Origin: Alkalihalobacillus sp. YIM B00296
GTDB taxonomy: Bacteria > Bacillota > Bacilli > Bacillales > Fictibacillaceae
Assembly: GCF_020179385.1 (NCBI RefSeq)
Contig: NZ_JAIBLJ010000036.1
Coordinates: forward strand, 1-33,899
Direction: 5' to 3'
DNA length: 33,899 nt
Below the pieces are notes generated by a model. The model did no database searches, was not told the origin of the DNA, and saw nothing but the letters and a program-made list of their open reading frames with translations. Positions 7,006-15,192 of the stretch are shown piece after piece. The first letter of the stretch is position 1. Each line of letters opens with the position of its first letter. A program made the position numbers and the translations under genes.

Positions 7006-8223
7006 ATGCAATATGTGTGGGGGATCGTCGGTATTTTAACGATCTTACTCATTGCGTTTCTAGTGTCGAATAACAAAAGGAAAATTCGACTACGAACAGT
7101 ATTAGGTGGTCTAGCAATCCAGATTGGATTTGCACTGATTGTTATGGAATGGAATGCTGGTAAAGCTGCATTACAAAAGGTCTCCATGGTTGTTCAAAAC
7201 ATCGTGAACAACGCAAACGAAGGAATTGAATTCCTGTTCGGAGGTCTTGTTGCAGAAGACAGTGGCCTTGGATTCATTTTTGCGTTCCAAGTATTGACGA
7301 TCATCATCTTCTTCTCATCTTTAATTGCAGTACTTTATTATCTAGGAATCATGCAATGGATCATTCGTTTGATTGGTGGAGCTATTTCTGCCCTGCTAGG
7401 TACGAGTAAAGCAGAATCCCTTTCAGCAACTGCCAACATTTTCGTTGGACAAACTGAAGCACCATTGGTTATTCGTCCTTACTTACCACGAATGACACAA
7501 TCAGAGCTTTTTGCTGTCATGGTCGGTGGGCTTGCTTCGGTCGCTGGATCAGTATTGATTGGTTACAGCTTGCTTGGTGTACCGCTAGAATACTTGTTAG
7601 CGGCAAGTTTCATGGCTGCTCCAGCTGGATTAGTGATGGCGAAAATCATCTTGCCTGAAACAGAAAGATCGGAAACTACAGACGAAATCAAAATGGAAAA
7701 AGACGTTGAAGCAGTCAATGTGATCGATGCTGCAGCTCGCGGTGCTTCTGATGGATTAAAGCTTGCATTGAATGTAGGTGCGATGTTACTTGCGTTCATC
7801 GCGTTGATCGCAATGTTAAACGGCTTGCTTGGTTGGATCGGTGGATTCTTCGGATATGGCCAGCTATCTCTTGAATTGATTCTTGGATATGTTTTCGCGC
7901 CATTTGCATTCATCGTCGGCGTACCTTGGGAAGAGGCAGTCCGTGCAGGAAACTTCATTGGTCAAAAGCTTGTGCTGAATGAATTTGTTGCATACTCTGC
8001 GTTCGCTCCTGAGATTCCTGAACTAAGTGACAAGACTGTAGCAATCGTCAGTTTTGCGCTTTGTGGATTCGCAAACTTATCATCTCTTGCCATTCTACTT
8101 GGTGGCCTTGGAGGGATTGCGCCTAACCGTCGATCTGACATCGCAAGGCTTGGTGTCAAAGCCATCATTGCTGGTTCACTGGCGAACATGTTGAGTGCAG
8201 CAATCGCAGGCATGTTGATCTGA
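7006..8223 (+). CDS. yutK: Concentrative nucleoside transporter YutK (NupC/CNT family)
   Basis: 405 aa, polytopic membrane protein that imports nucleosides with H+ or Na+. Family marks: N-terminal hydrophobic helix then [28 protein letters not shown] near residue 148, the CNT nucleoside-binding signature; [14 protein letters not shown], and [20 protein letters not shown] in the C-terminal half. A charged loop near residues 222-240 separates the halves. ATG 7006 is chosen because AGGGGAG lies about eight bases upstream; GTG 6997 lies within that SD. Single-gene unit with its own terminator and a cre-like site upstream. Confidence 0.93.
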   Translation: MQYVWGIVGILTILLIAFLVSNNKRKIRLRTVLGGLAIQIGFALIVMEWNAGKAALQKVSMVVQNIVNNANEGIEFLFGGLVAEDSGLGFIFAFQVLTIIIFFSSLIAVLYYLGIMQWIIRLIGGAISALLGTSKAESLSATANIFVGQTEAPLVIRPYLPRMTQSELFAVMVGGLASVAGSVLIGYSLLGVPLEYLLAASFMAAPAGLVMAKIILPETERSETTDEIKMEKDVEAVNVIDAAARGASDGLKLALNVGAMLLAFIALIAMLNGLLGWIGGFFGYGQLSLELILGYVFAPFAFIVGVPWEEAVRAGNFIGQKLVLNEFVAYSAFAPEIPELSDKTVAIVSFALCGFANLSSLAILLGGLGGIAPNRRSDIARLGVKAIIAGSLANMLSAAIAGMLI

Positions 8224-8234
8224 TTATAAGAACC

Positions 8235-8272
8235 AGGTAGCTCCTCGTTTCATGCGGGGGGCTATTTTCTTT
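8235..8272 (+). terminator. Rho-independent terminator of yutK
   Basis: AGGTAGCTCCTCG pairs with CGGGGGGCTATTTT (with G-U pairs) across a TTTCATG loop, followed by a T-rich end. Confidence 0.7.
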
Positions 8273-8480
8273 ATGTCCACGTATACTTTATAGACTTATG
8301 GATGAAATATTCTGAATTACACAGTGAATACTAGACTTATCCTTACATCATATGGATTTCCTTGTGTTTTTTGGTAAAATGTACCTATATTGGAAAACAG
8401 ACTGTCGAACAGCGGTCGCTGACTGCTTTAGACATTTTTGTAGTAAGTTGTGATGTTGTTGTACCGGTAGGAAGTATCCA

Positions 8481-8509
8481 TTGTCATTCCGTGAAAAGCT
8501 GATTATACT
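8481..8509 (+). promoter_or_regulatory. SigA-type promoter of the CxxC protein-dapF operon
   Basis: TTGTCA (8481-8486), 17-bp spacer, TATACT (8504-8509): five of six in both boxes. It is 34 bp upstream of the first start codon. Confidence 0.65.
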
Positions 8510-8542
8510 AATAAAACAAAGAGAAAGAGCAGGGGGAAAATC

Positions 8543-8773
8543 ATGTCTTCTTTCAGGTACACATGGCCTTATGAACGAATGATGAAAGATATCTATATCC
8601 AACAGTGTCCTTATTGCAGCAAGGAAAATATATTGACGAATTTAAAAGACGAAGACCTTCAAAATGCCAAAGAAGGCTTTCGAACATATTTGATCATGCC
8701 CTGTTGCCATTCGAAAATGACGATTCTCAAAGCTGATGATGATTATTTTTGGACGACAGAACAATTGCGATGA
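8543..8773 (+). CDS. Small zinc-ribbon-like protein upstream of dapF
   Basis: 76 aa, family not recognised. Contains [10 protein letters not shown] near residues 22-31 and [11 protein letters not shown] near residues 53-63: four cysteines in a CxxC...CC arrangement with a His, consistent with one zinc site. SD AGGGGG six bases before ATG. It ends 13 bp before dapF and shares the 8481 promoter, so the two are probably co-transcribed. Cytoplasmic, no signal peptide or membrane segment. Confidence 0.75.
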   Translation: MSSFRYTWPYERMMKDIYIQQCPYCSKENILTNLKDEDLQNAKEGFRTYLIMPCCHSKMTILKADDDYFWTTEQLR

Positions 8774-8786
8774 TGGAGGAAGCTTA

Positions 8787-9686
8787 ATGATACAATTCAA
8801 TTTTACGAAAATGCACGGACTAGGGAACAATTACATCTATGTCAATTTGTTTGAAGAATCACTTCCGGAAGCGAAGCTTTCGTCGATCGCAATTTCTGTC
8901 TCCAATCAGAATACAGGGATCGGCTCTGATGGACTGATTTTGATCGGTCCATCCGATCGTGCTGATGTCCTCATGCGTATTTTTAATAACGATGGCTCTG
9001 AAGCGAAGAATTGCGGCAATGGATTGCGATGTGTCGCTAAATACGTCTATGAACATCACCTCGTCGAGGAAAAACATTTTACGATTGAAACACTCGGCGG
9101 TATTGTACAAGCTCAGGTTCTTCCGGAAGGGGAAAAAGTTCATCAGGTAACGGTCAATATGGGGAAACCGAGGCTAAAACGCTTGGACCTTCCTATGATC
9201 GGTACGGGCAATCCTGATGATCATGTTTTGCGAGAAAAAATGGTAGTCCTGGACCAACATCTTGAGCTTACTGGCGTATCGATGGGAAATCCGCATGCCA
9301 TCTTTTTTATTGAGGACATTGAAACAGCACCTGTCCTAACTGTTGGGCCTGTTGTAGAAAAGTCGGAAAATTTTCCAGAAGGTGTTAATGTTGAGTTTGT
9401 CGAAATGATTGATGAAAAGGAAATGCACTTCCGTGTTTGGGAAAGAGGCTCTGGTGTTACCCAGGCATGTGGAACTGGCGCATGTGCAGCTGTGGTGGCT
9501 GCAGTCTTGAACGGAAAAGCAAAACGGGATGATGAAGTCATTGTCCATTTAGCGGGTGGAGATTTGCTCATAACATGGACTGAGAGTGGTGATGTATTGA
9601 TGAGTGGGCCGGCCGTCACCATTTGTGAAGGAACATACTATTATGGAAGTACGGATTTCAAAAAACAAAAGGACAGTACGATATAA
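8787..9686 (+). CDS. dapF: Diaminopimelate epimerase
   Basis: 299 aa. Interconverts LL- and meso-diaminopimelate for lysine and peptidoglycan synthesis in the cytoplasm. Both catalytic cysteines are present: C76 in KNCGNGLRC and C228 in [10 protein letters not shown]-terminus [14 protein letters not shown] and substrate motif GSDGLILI are typical. GNPHAIFF precedes the second half of the pseudo-symmetric fold. ATG 8787 has GGAGGA six bases upstream; an extended reading from 8736 overlaps the previous gene and is rejected. Usual family length is about 280 aa. Confidence 0.96.
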   Translation: MIQFNFTKMHGLGNNYIYVNLFEESLPEAKLSSIAISVSNQNTGIGSDGLILIGPSDRADVLMRIFNNDGSEAKNCGNGLRCVAKYVYEHHLVEEKHFTIETLGGIVQAQVLPEGEKVHQVTVNMGKPRLKRLDLPMIGTGNPDDHVLREKMVVLDQHLELTGVSMGNPHAIFFIEDIETAPVLTVGPVVEKSENFPEGVNVEFVEMIDEKEMHFRVWERGSGVTQACGTGACAAVVAAVLNGKAKRDDEVIVHLAGGDLLITWTESGDVLMSGPAVTICEGTYYYGSTDFKKQKDSTI

Positions 9687-9736
9687 CCGGAAAGTACACC
9701 TTTTTGTTCCAGTGTATATTATAGGGGTGGTGGCGT

Positions 9737-9934
9737 ATGATTAAGACATCGAAATCGATATTGTTCAAAAAATATAATGAGCAAATTGAGTGCCTCCGTA
9801 GTGAAATGATCCGTACCGCTCGAGTATTAGGTTTGAATCACCCGAAAGTATTGTATTATAGTCGAGAAATAGATCGCCGTCATAATGATTTGATCCGATT
9901 GAAGGAAGATGGCATTACAGGGCTGGATGGTTGA
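9737..9934 (+). CDS. Spo0E-like aspartyl-phosphate phosphatase
   Basis: 65 aa. The two-helix hairpin of the Spo0E family is visible: EQIECLRSEMIRTA, then GLNHPKVLYYSREID, with the SREID box corresponding to the conserved SxELD that contacts Spo0A-P. Family members dephosphorylate Spo0A-P and delay sporulation. Clean SD (GGGGTGG, six bases from ATG). Lies between dapF (50 bp upstream) and erpA. Assignment is by motif; which response regulator it acts on is inference. Confidence 0.85.
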   Translation: MIKTSKSILFKKYNEQIECLRSEMIRTARVLGLNHPKVLYYSREIDRRHNDLIRLKEDGITGLDG

Positions 9935-9967
9935 GGTTCAATGGAAGGCGCTGTATACTAAAGTATA
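9931..9967 (+). promoter_or_regulatory. Promoter of erpA with inverted repeat over the -10
   Basis: TTGAGG (9931-9936), 17-bp spacer, TATACT (9954-9959). The -10 is the left arm of TATACT-AA-AGTATA (9954-9967), a short perfect inverted repeat that could be an operator. SD GAAAGGAGTGAT lies about 20 bp downstream. Confidence 0.5.
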
Positions 9968-9991
9968 GAGATATGAAAGGAGTGATCCATA

Positions 9992-10348
9992 ATGATTATT
10001 ACAATCACAGAAGCTGCTGCAAATCAAATCAAACAGATGATGGCTGCTGAAGAAGGAGATAACCTATATCTTCGTGTTGGAATCCAAGGCGGGGGTTGTA
10101 GTGGCCTTTCATATGGCATGGGATTTGATAGTGAAGTTCAAGACACGGATACGAAATTTGATCAACATGGCATAGGTGTAGTCGTCGATTCAGATAGTAA
10201 GAAGGCTTTAGAAGGTACGACCATCGATTATAAACAAAACATGATGGGTGGCGGTTTCACAATCAACAACCCGAATGCGATCGCTTCATGCGGATGTGGA
10301 ACGTCCTTCAAGACAGCAACGAATGAAGGAACACCGGAAGAATGCTGA
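9992..10348 (+). CDS. erpA: A-type iron-sulfur carrier (HesB/IscA/ErpA family)
   Basis: 118 aa, equivalent to B. subtilis YutM. The three conserved cysteines are present: C in GGGCSGLSYG near residue 33 and CGCG near residues 99-102. ITITEAAANQIKQMM is the usual N-terminus. These proteins accept a [2Fe-2S] or [4Fe-4S] cluster and pass it to target enzymes. Own promoter and a strong terminator indicate a single-gene unit. Confidence 0.94.
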   Translation: MIITITEAAANQIKQMMAAEEGDNLYLRVGIQGGGCSGLSYGMGFDSEVQDTDTKFDQHGIGVVVDSDSKKALEGTTIDYKQNMMGGGFTINNPNAIASCGCGTSFKTATNEGTPEEC

Positions 10349-10361
10349 TATATGGATAACG

Positions 10362-10392
10362 AGCTGGTGCCAATATGGTGCCAGCTTTTTTT
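10362..10392 (+). terminator. Rho-independent terminator of erpA
   Basis: AGCTGGTGCCA pairs with TGGTGCCAGCT (11 bp, two G-U) across a 3-base loop, followed by eight T. Confidence 0.88.
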
Positions 10393-10578
10393 GTTGAAAA
10401 GACTACTCTATTATAGCGGGAGGGAATGGGCTTTAGATTGTAGATCTCAAAAAACAAATGCAGGTATTATTTATCCCATCAATTAAAGTTGTTCATGCTT
10501 CTAAAACTCTATTTCAAATCTGTAATAAAAATCAGGAGGTTTCGGTCATACTAACAGAAAAAGGAGATGACTGGAACA

Positions 10579-10710
10579 GTGGCGGAAAGGACAGATGACA
10601 AGTCGACACGCGATCGGAAACTCATGAACGCCAACTATATGGTGTATGCAGTCATATTGGGCATCCCGTTACTGGGATTATTAATTTATTTGATGTACTA
10701 TCTAATGTAG
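10579..10710 (+). CDS. Small single-pass membrane peptide (43 aa)
   Basis: GTG start at 10579, 12 bases after the very good SD AAAGGAG. The ATG at 10567 abuts the SD and is less likely. N-terminal 14 residues are polar and charged (AERTDDKSTRDRK). Then one hydrophobic helix runs from about residue 20 to 42 (MVYAVILGIPLLGLLIYLMY). Probably N-in with a cytoplasmic charged tail, or a regulatory microprotein. No family recognised. Confidence 0.65.
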   Translation: MAERTDDKSTRDRKLMNANYMVYAVILGIPLLGLLIYLMYYLM

Positions 10711-10715
10711 CATCG

Positions 10716-10774
10716 GTGCCAGGTACATTCATAGAAGTCAAGCGTAGCAAGGCTTTCAAAATGGTGCCTGGCAC
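10716..10774. repeat. GTGCCxGGCAC dispersed repeat pair
   Basis: GTGCCAGGTAC (10716-10726) and the perfect palindrome GTGCCTGGCAC (10764-10774) flank 37 bases between the small membrane-peptide gene and yumC. Related copies occur in three other gaps of this window. Paired, the copies could fold as a large hairpin. Confidence 0.55.
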
Positions 10775-10776
10775 GT

Positions 10777-10812
10777 AAAAAGACTTCGGCTTGGTTTGGC
10801 CGAAGTCTTTTC
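10777..10812 (-). terminator. Bidirectional terminator at the yumC 3' end
   Basis: AAAAAGACTTCGGC pairs perfectly with GCCGAAGTCTTTTC across TTGGTTTG. A and T runs flank both sides, so it can end yumC on the minus strand and transcripts from the left on the plus strand. The hairpin ends where the yumC stop begins. Confidence 0.88.
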
Positions 10813-11805
10813 TTAAAACAGGCTTGTGCTGTGCATGGGTTGTACTTTCGCGTTCGGATCGATGTAAGCTTTCGCATTGTTAATGGCGGTCGGCGCTTCC
10901 CCGAAGCCCGTTGCGATCAATTTGACCTTTCCGTCGTACGTACAGATGTCACCAGCTGCATAGATACCAGGTACATTCGTTTCCATACGGGAGTTGACAA
11001 CGATGGAATTCTTTTGGATTTCAAGTCCCCATTCTTTGATTGGTCCGAGTGAAGAGATGAAACCATAGTTTACGATAAGTGAATCACATTCGATCACTTC
11101 TTCGTTTTCACCTTTGCTTTCTTTCAAAACCACTTTGTTGACTTCATGATCATCGCCAATGATTTCTTTGACTCGATATGGTGTCTTGATATTGACTTTG
11201 GAATTCATAAGTTGTTCGACACTATGCTCATGCGCTCTGAACTTTTCACGACGATGAGTCAATGTTACCTCTTGCGCAATTGGTTCGAGCATGTTAGCCC
11301 AGTCTACGGCAGAATCTCCACCACCGCAAACGACAACCTTCTGACCAGCGAATGCATTCAGATCATTTACGAAGTAGTGTAGGTTTTTCCCTTCATAGCT
11401 TTTCGCATTTTCATGCTCCAAGCGCCTTGGTTGGAAAGCCCCTACTCCTGCCGTAATGATGACAGCTTTTGTATAATGGACATCCTTATCGGTTGTAAGC
11501 TTGAAATTATTATCGTCCATCCTTTCAACCTTTTGGACCGATTGCTCTAGCGCAACTGTCGGATTGAACTGAAATGCTTGCTCTTTCAAGTTATTAACGA
11601 GATCTTGTGCGAGAACCTTCGGAAACCCTGCCACATCATATATGTATTTTTCAGGGTAAAGCGCTGATAATTGGCCTCCCAACTGTGGCATACTTTCGAT
11701 GATTTTTACCTTTAGCTGTCTCATGCCTCCGTAAAATGCGGTGAATAATCCTGTCGGCCCTCCACCTATGATCGTAACGTCATAGACATCGTGTTGCTCG
11801 GTCAT
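10813..11805 (-). CDS. yumC: Ferredoxin/flavodoxin-NADP+ reductase, thioredoxin reductase-like type
   Basis: 330 aa, close to B. subtilis YumC. FAD-binding [16 protein letters not shown] near residues 12-27; [26 protein letters not shown]-binding [16 protein letters not shown] near residue 155; and C-terminal [21 protein letters not shown]. There is no CxxC redox pair where thioredoxin reductase has one, as expected for this FNR class. It moves electrons between NADPH and ferredoxin or flavodoxin. Divergent from yumB. Confidence 0.94.
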   Translation of the reverse strand: MTEQHDVYDVTIIGGGPTGLFTAFYGGMRQLKVKIIESMPQLGGQLSALYPEKYIYDVAGFPKVLAQDLVNNLKEQAFQFNPTVALEQSVQKVERMDDNNFKLTTDKDVHYTKAVIITAGVGAFQPRRLEHENAKSYEGKNLHYFVNDLNAFAGQKVVVCGGGDSAVDWANMLEPIAQEVTLTHRREKFRAHEHSVEQLMNSKVNIKTPYRVKEIIGDDHEVNKVVLKESKGENEEVIECDSLIVNYGFISSLGPIKEWGLEIQKNSIVVNSRMETNVPGIYAAGDICTYDGKVKLIATGFGEAPTAINNAKAYIDPNAKVQPMHSTSLF

Positions 11806-11972
11806 ATCATTCTACACCCCCAGTTATCTGTTTGTACCCATTATAACCTTTAATAATCGATTTAGAAAAGGAAAAAACTGAGTAATAGTTATGATCGTAA
11901 AAAAGTTCCGGCTATGGGTTGAAAAAAATTTAAAAAAGGTCTAAGATTGACCGTGGGACAAATTCGTCTAAA

Positions 11973-12012
11973 ATGTGACATATTACGCAATAGTACGTGA
12001 AATGTGTAACAA
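11973..12012. promoter_or_regulatory. Two tandem Rex- or Fnr-like operator boxes upstream of yumB
   Basis: Box 1, ATGTGACATATTACGCAA (11973-11990), and box 2, whose reverse strand reads TTGTTACACATTTCACGT (11995-12012), each match 10 of 14 defined positions of the Rex site TTGTGAA-N4-TTCACAA. They also match 8 of 10 of a CRP/Fnr-type TGTGA-N6-TCACA. Their centres are 22 bp apart. Box 2 overlaps the candidate -35 of yumB. Confidence 0.4.
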
Positions 12013-12034
12013 ACTTTTGAAAAAAATCTATAAA
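12006..12034 (+). promoter_or_regulatory. Candidate promoter of yumB
   Basis: GTAACA (12006-12011), 17-bp spacer, TATAAA (12029-12034). The -35 lies inside the second operator-like box, the arrangement expected for repression. Confidence 0.45.
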
Positions 12035-12084
12035 TAGTATGATTGTCCAAAATCACACACTACTTGAAGAAGAGGTGGAGAGAA

Positions 12085-13284
12085 ATGAGCAGACCTAAAA
12101 TCGTCATTCTTGGTGCCGGATATGGCGGAATAATGACAGCAACTCGTCTTACGAAAGAACTTGGGATGAACGAAGCGGAAATCACGCTAGTCAACAAACA
12201 TAATTACCACTACCAAACAACTTGGTTGCATGAGCCTGCAGCAGGTACATTGCACCACGATCGTACACGAATGCCGATAAAAGACGTCATTGACACGAAT
12301 CGTATCAATTTCATCCAAGATACTGTTGTTTCTATCGATGACAACACAAAGACTGTCAAATTGGAGAACGGAGAACTTACTTACGATTATCTCGTCATTG
12401 GACTTGGTTTCGAGTCTGAAACGTTCGGAATCCCTGGTGTCAAGGACCATGCATTCAACATCCGGAGCGTGGACACTGTTCGTAAAATCCGTGAACACAT
12501 CGAATATCAATTCGCCAGCTACAATAATGAGCTGAATCCATCTGACAGCATGCTTACAATCGTAGTTGCCGGTGCCGGGTTCACTGGAATCGAATTCATT
12601 GGGGAGATGGCTGACCGTATCCCTGAGCTTTGCGCAGAATTTGATATTCCTCGCGAAAAAGTACGTCTGATCTGTGCTGAAGCAGCTCCGACTGTACTTC
12701 CAGGTTTTGATGAAGAGCTTGTTGAATACGCGGTTAACCTTCTTGAAAGCAAAGGTGTCGAGTTCATGCTTGGTACACCGATTAAAGAAGTGACAGCAGA
12801 CGGGGTTGTATTGGAAGAAGAGGAAATCAATGCTGATACGATCGTTTGGACGACTGGAATCCGTGGAAACTCCATCGTTGAGAACTCTGGTTTTGAAACG
12901 ATGCGCGGTCGGATCAAGGTTGAAGGTGACCTTCGTGCTCCTGGTAAAGACCATGTTTTCATCGTCGGTGACTGTGCATTGATCATAAATGAAGAGATCA
13001 ATCGCCCTTACCCGCCAACAGCACAGATTGCGATCCAACAAGCATTCACGGTTGCCCGTAACTTGAAAGCGCTGATTAATGGTACCAAGACAGAAACTTT
13101 CGTGCCAGAAATTAAAGGTACAGTTGCTTCATTGGGTAAAGGGGAAGCAATTGGTAAAGTAGGGAATAAGAAGCTTTATGGGGCAACAGCTGCTGCGATG
13201 AAAAAAATCATCGACAACCGCTACTTGTTCTTGTTAGGCGGAATCCCACTTGTTGTAAAAAAAGGTAAACTTAAGTTATTTTAA
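12085..13284 (+). CDS. yumB: Type II NADH:quinone dehydrogenase YumB
   Basis: 399 aa. FAD motif [16 protein letters not shown] near residue 6; [17 protein letters not shown]-like quinone-site region ([13 protein letters not shown]); NADH motif [16 protein letters not shown] near residue 158; [19 protein letters not shown]; and AQIAIQQ. Peripheral membrane flavoprotein, non-proton-pumping respiratory NADH oxidation. ATG 12085 has AGGTGG six bases upstream; the TTG at 12043 is rejected. It is a paralogue of the YutJ module at 4553-5617. Operator-like boxes upstream suggest redox control, as known for B. subtilis ndh by Rex. Confidence 0.94.
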   Translation: MSRPKIVILGAGYGGIMTATRLTKELGMNEAEITLVNKHNYHYQTTWLHEPAAGTLHHDRTRMPIKDVIDTNRINFIQDTVVSIDDNTKTVKLENGELTYDYLVIGLGFESETFGIPGVKDHAFNIRSVDTVRKIREHIEYQFASYNNELNPSDSMLTIVVAGAGFTGIEFIGEMADRIPELCAEFDIPREKVRLICAEAAPTVLPGFDEELVEYAVNLLESKGVEFMLGTPIKEVTADGVVLEEEEINADTIVWTTGIRGNSIVENSGFETMRGRIKVEGDLRAPGKDHVFIVGDCALIINEEINRPYPPTAQIAIQQAFTVARNLKALINGTKTETFVPEIKGTVASLGKGEAIGKVGNKKLYGATAAAMKKIIDNRYLFLLGGIPLVVKKGKLKLF

Positions 13285-13303
13285 TATTTGATACAATAGG
13301 GTG

Positions 13304-13335
13304 AAGCTGTTTGAAACAGCTTTGCTCTTTTTTAT
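13304..13335 (+). terminator. Rho-independent terminator of yumB
   Basis: AAGCTGT pairs with ACAGCTT across a 5-base loop; TTTGCTCTTTTTT follows. Confidence 0.75.
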
Positions 13336-13393
13336 TTAAGGCTGTTTTCTAAAAATTTGTTGCATATTGAATGGAGATAAGGAAATGAAAACT

Positions 13394-13708
13394 GGAAATA
13401 TGCGAGATTCCTGCGGGAAAACAAGTTAAGCAGTACCCCTCAAGCGGCCCACAAAATAAAAGGATCTTCGACTAAAAACCACCACGTCCTGTGGTGAATG
13501 TCGAAGCCAGCACATCCGTGTGCAAGTGAGGTGGCTAACAGAACGAGGCTAATTCAGGGAAGTGATGTCTAGCTCCAACGTCCAACCACTTGGATCACTT
13601 CAGTCCTCATGCGGCGGCCACAGCCTCCTCGTCGGACTTCCAGTGACCTACGTGACTAAGGGGGTCGCTTCTGCTTTTCTTTCGCCCGCGGAGAGCAAGT
13701 ATATTTCC
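13394..13708. repeat. Composite Bacillaceae-type dispersed repeat with imperfect terminal inverted repeats
   Basis: About 315 bp without credible coding, bounded by 24-base imperfect inverted ends (13394-13417 and 13685-13708; 17 of 24 pair, the outer GGAAATAT/ATATTTCC perfectly). Inside are an end-type block with GATTCCTGCGGG, an RNA-like fold (13466-13536), and a block from TGTCTAGCTCC (13565) to CGCTTCTGCTTTTCTTT (13665-13683). I recognise these blocks as resembling intergenic elements scattered through Bacillaceae genomes. It is GC-richer than its surroundings. The whole 13285-13834 gap holds only this element and the yumB terminator. Confidence 0.6.
13466..13536 (+). ncRNA. Bacillaceae-1-like structured RNA motif
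   Basis: CTTCGAC (13466-13472) pairs with GTCGAAG (13500-13506) and encloses hairpin CACCAC-GTCCT-GTGGTG (13480-13496). A second hairpin GCAC-ATCCGT-GTGC (13510-13523) lies within CCA/TGG (13507-13509 with 13532-13534). Two adjacent hairpins with RUCCN terminal loops are the hallmark of the Bacillaceae-1 RNA motif (consensus loop RUCCU). The first loop matches exactly; the second differs at its last base. Function unknown. Confidence 0.55.
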
Positions 13709-13834
13709 AAATTGTCCATATTTAAAAACAATAGAGTAGCTTCGCGAGTGGTTTTTCGGTCAGAGGCAGATTGTATTTTTTGAATTCGAAATTAATATTC
13801 TAAATACATATAAAAAAGGAAGGGGAGGGATTGG

Positions 13835-14320
13835 GTGAAAAGGAAAAGAGAGAATGTTTGGTTGGCAGTAGCTGGGATTGTTAACTATGACGATCAATGG
13901 TTAGTGGTAAAAAAGAAATATGGTGGCTTGACTGGTAAGTGGTCATTTCCTGCTGGATTTGTTGATGAAGGCGAAACAGTGGATGAAGCGGTTAAACGTG
14001 AAATTTTAGAAGAGACAGGGATTGAAGCGGAGATTACTGGTGTACTTGGAATCCGTTCTGGCGTCATCAAGGAACAAATCAGTGATAACATGATCATATT
14101 TCAATTGGAGGCAGTAGGTGGGATGCTCAAGGCTCAAGAAAGTGAGATCGAGGAAGTAGCTTTCCTGTCCGAAAACGAGCTGTTGAACGACCCGGATTCT
14201 TCCATCATGATTCACTTTTTTCTAGGGAAAAGCCATGATTTGAGCGGTTTTTCGACACATGATTTGGACCCGGGAACACAATTTGGATACACAAATTATA
14301 AAATCATCAATTTGCGTTAA
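13835..14320 (+). CDS. Nudix hydrolase
   Basis: 161 aa. A perfect Nudix box runs from GFVDEGE (about residue 46) through REILEETGI (G-x5-E-x7-REUxEExGU), coordinating Mg2+ for hydrolysis of a nucleoside diphosphate linked to another group. The N-terminal strand AVAGIVNYDDQWLVVKKKYGGLTGKWSFPAG is the usual lead-in. Start GTG 13835 follows AGGGGAGG by about seven bases. Substrate not deducible. It sits between the composite repeat and yuiA. Confidence 0.92.
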   Translation: MKRKRENVWLAVAGIVNYDDQWLVVKKKYGGLTGKWSFPAGFVDEGETVDEAVKREILEETGIEAEITGVLGIRSGVIKEQISDNMIIFQLEAVGGMLKAQESEIEEVAFLSENELLNDPDSSIMIHFFLGKSHDLSGFSTHDLDPGTQFGYTNYKIINLR

Positions 14321-14359
14321 AAAAGTCCGAAAAACATATGAGGGATGAGCATTAAACCG

Positions 14360-14388
14360 TTGTATACGTTTACATGACAGCATATAGT
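14360..14388 (+). promoter_or_regulatory. Candidate promoter of yuiA
   Basis: TTGTAT (14360-14365), 17-bp spacer, TATAGT (14383-14388), about 70 bp upstream of the start. Confidence 0.45.
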
Positions 14389-14459
14389 CAAATATCAGAT
14401 TTTTCAAAAAACTTCTTAGATGATATATTATCTGAAAATTTACTAAAGAGGTGACAACC

Positions 14460-14597
14460 ATGAAAAAAGAGGAAAAGAATCGTAATCCTCAGTCTGCAAC
14501 CTGCCAATATTGCAAAGGAATGGGATATTTCCAATTACTGCTCGGGGGATCTGAAACATGTGACCATTGCGGCGGCAGTGGAAGAAAACACAATTAA
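14460..14597 (+). CDS. yuiA: YuiA, DnaJ-type zinc-finger mini-protein
   Basis: 45 aa. Two CxxCxGxG motifs, CQYCKGMG and CDHCGGSG, are separated by YFQLLLGGSET; together they form one DnaJ-like zinc-binding hairpin. Polar N-terminal 13 residues. SD GAGGTGA upstream of ATG. Homologous in size and motif order to B. subtilis YuiA; function unknown, possibly metal storage or protein contact. Confidence 0.9.
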   Translation: MKKEEKNRNPQSATCQYCKGMGYFQLLLGGSETCDHCGGSGRKHN

Positions 14598-14654
14598 TAG
14601 TTATGACAGGTTTTTGAACATGAGTGATTTTATTTAATGGACCCCTTTTGCTAG

Positions 14655-14694
14655 CATTGACTCTATAGGTTTAAATAAAGTAAACTAGTCAATG
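14655..14694 (+). promoter_or_regulatory. yuiB promoter region flanked by an inverted repeat
   Basis: CATTGACT (14655-14662) and AGTCAATG (14687-14694) are perfect 8-bp inverted arms. The left arm contains -35 TTGACT (14657-14662); TAAACT (14681-14686) lies 18 bp downstream as the -10. An operator overlapping the promoter or a leader stem are both possible. Confidence 0.4.
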
Positions 14695-14714
14695 GATATA
14701 AAGGGGTGACCATT

Positions 14715-15038
14715 ATGCCGTTAACTATTCCAACGCTGATCATTTCCATGCTTTTGTTCATGGTTTTGTTTTTTGGAATCGGCTTTCTACTCAATATGCT
14801 TCTGAGAATGACCTGGGTAATGGCTGTCATCTACCCGATCGTCGTTATCAGGATCGTCGATGATGTAAGTATGACAGAGTATTTCACTGCACCAGCTTCT
14901 TCATTGCCAGAACTGACGAATAGCATTGTTCAATTGCACTTTTCTGATATATTGGTTCTATTATTCGGTTTACTCGGCGCTATTCTCTCTGGAGTTTCGA
15001 TCAAAATGCTCAGAGTCAGAGGCTATCAAATGTTCTAG
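14715..15038 (+). CDS. yuiB: YuiB family membrane protein
   Basis: 107 aa. Two long hydrophobic segments near residues 5-50 (TLIISMLLFMVLFFGIGFLL and VMAVIYPIVVIRIV) and one near residues 76-95 (DILVLLFGLLGAILSG). Ends in a basic tail. ATG 14715 is eight bases after AAGGGG; GTG 14706 overlaps that SD. Conserved next to yuiA and yuiC; function unknown. Confidence 0.88.
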   Translation: MPLTIPTLIISMLLFMVLFFGIGFLLNMLLRMTWVMAVIYPIVVIRIVDDVSMTEYFTAPASSLPELTNSIVQLHFSDILVLLFGLLGAILSGVSIKMLRVRGYQMF

Positions 15039-15130
15039 AATGTCATAATTTCATAAAGAAAACTTGGCAAAGCCAAGCCTGTGGCGACGGCTGAGCTTTA
15101 GTTGCACTTATACTTTCTTATAGTGTAAAC

Positions 15131-15187
15131 AAGGGGACTGACCCAAAGCATCGTCCACAGGACGGTTGTTTAGGTGAGTCCCTTTTC
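15131..15187 (+). terminator. Terminator of the GGGGACTGACCC type after yuiB
   Basis: AAGGGGACTGACCC pairs with GGTGAGTCCCTTTT around an inner CGTCC-ACA-GGACG hairpin. The same GGACTGACCC arm is used by the terminator at 16068-16121. Confidence 0.75.
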
Positions 15188-15192
15188 TTTAT

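Larger units (their letters stand above)
8224..8542. other. Intergenic region yutK-CxxC protein
   Basis: 319 bases. The yutK terminator occupies 8235-8272 and a strong SigA promoter lies at 8481-8509. The AT-rich middle (about 8280-8480) holds no gene or structure that I can support. Confidence 0.6.

Noticed and set aside
12187-13041. Long antisense open frame (284 codons) opposite yumB
   Set aside because: Shadow of a strongly conserved NDH-2 gene; no SD and no protein-like motifs.
13562-13783. 73-codon open frame inside the composite repeat
   Set aside because: Coincides with a structured repeat, lacks an SD and shows no protein-like pattern.
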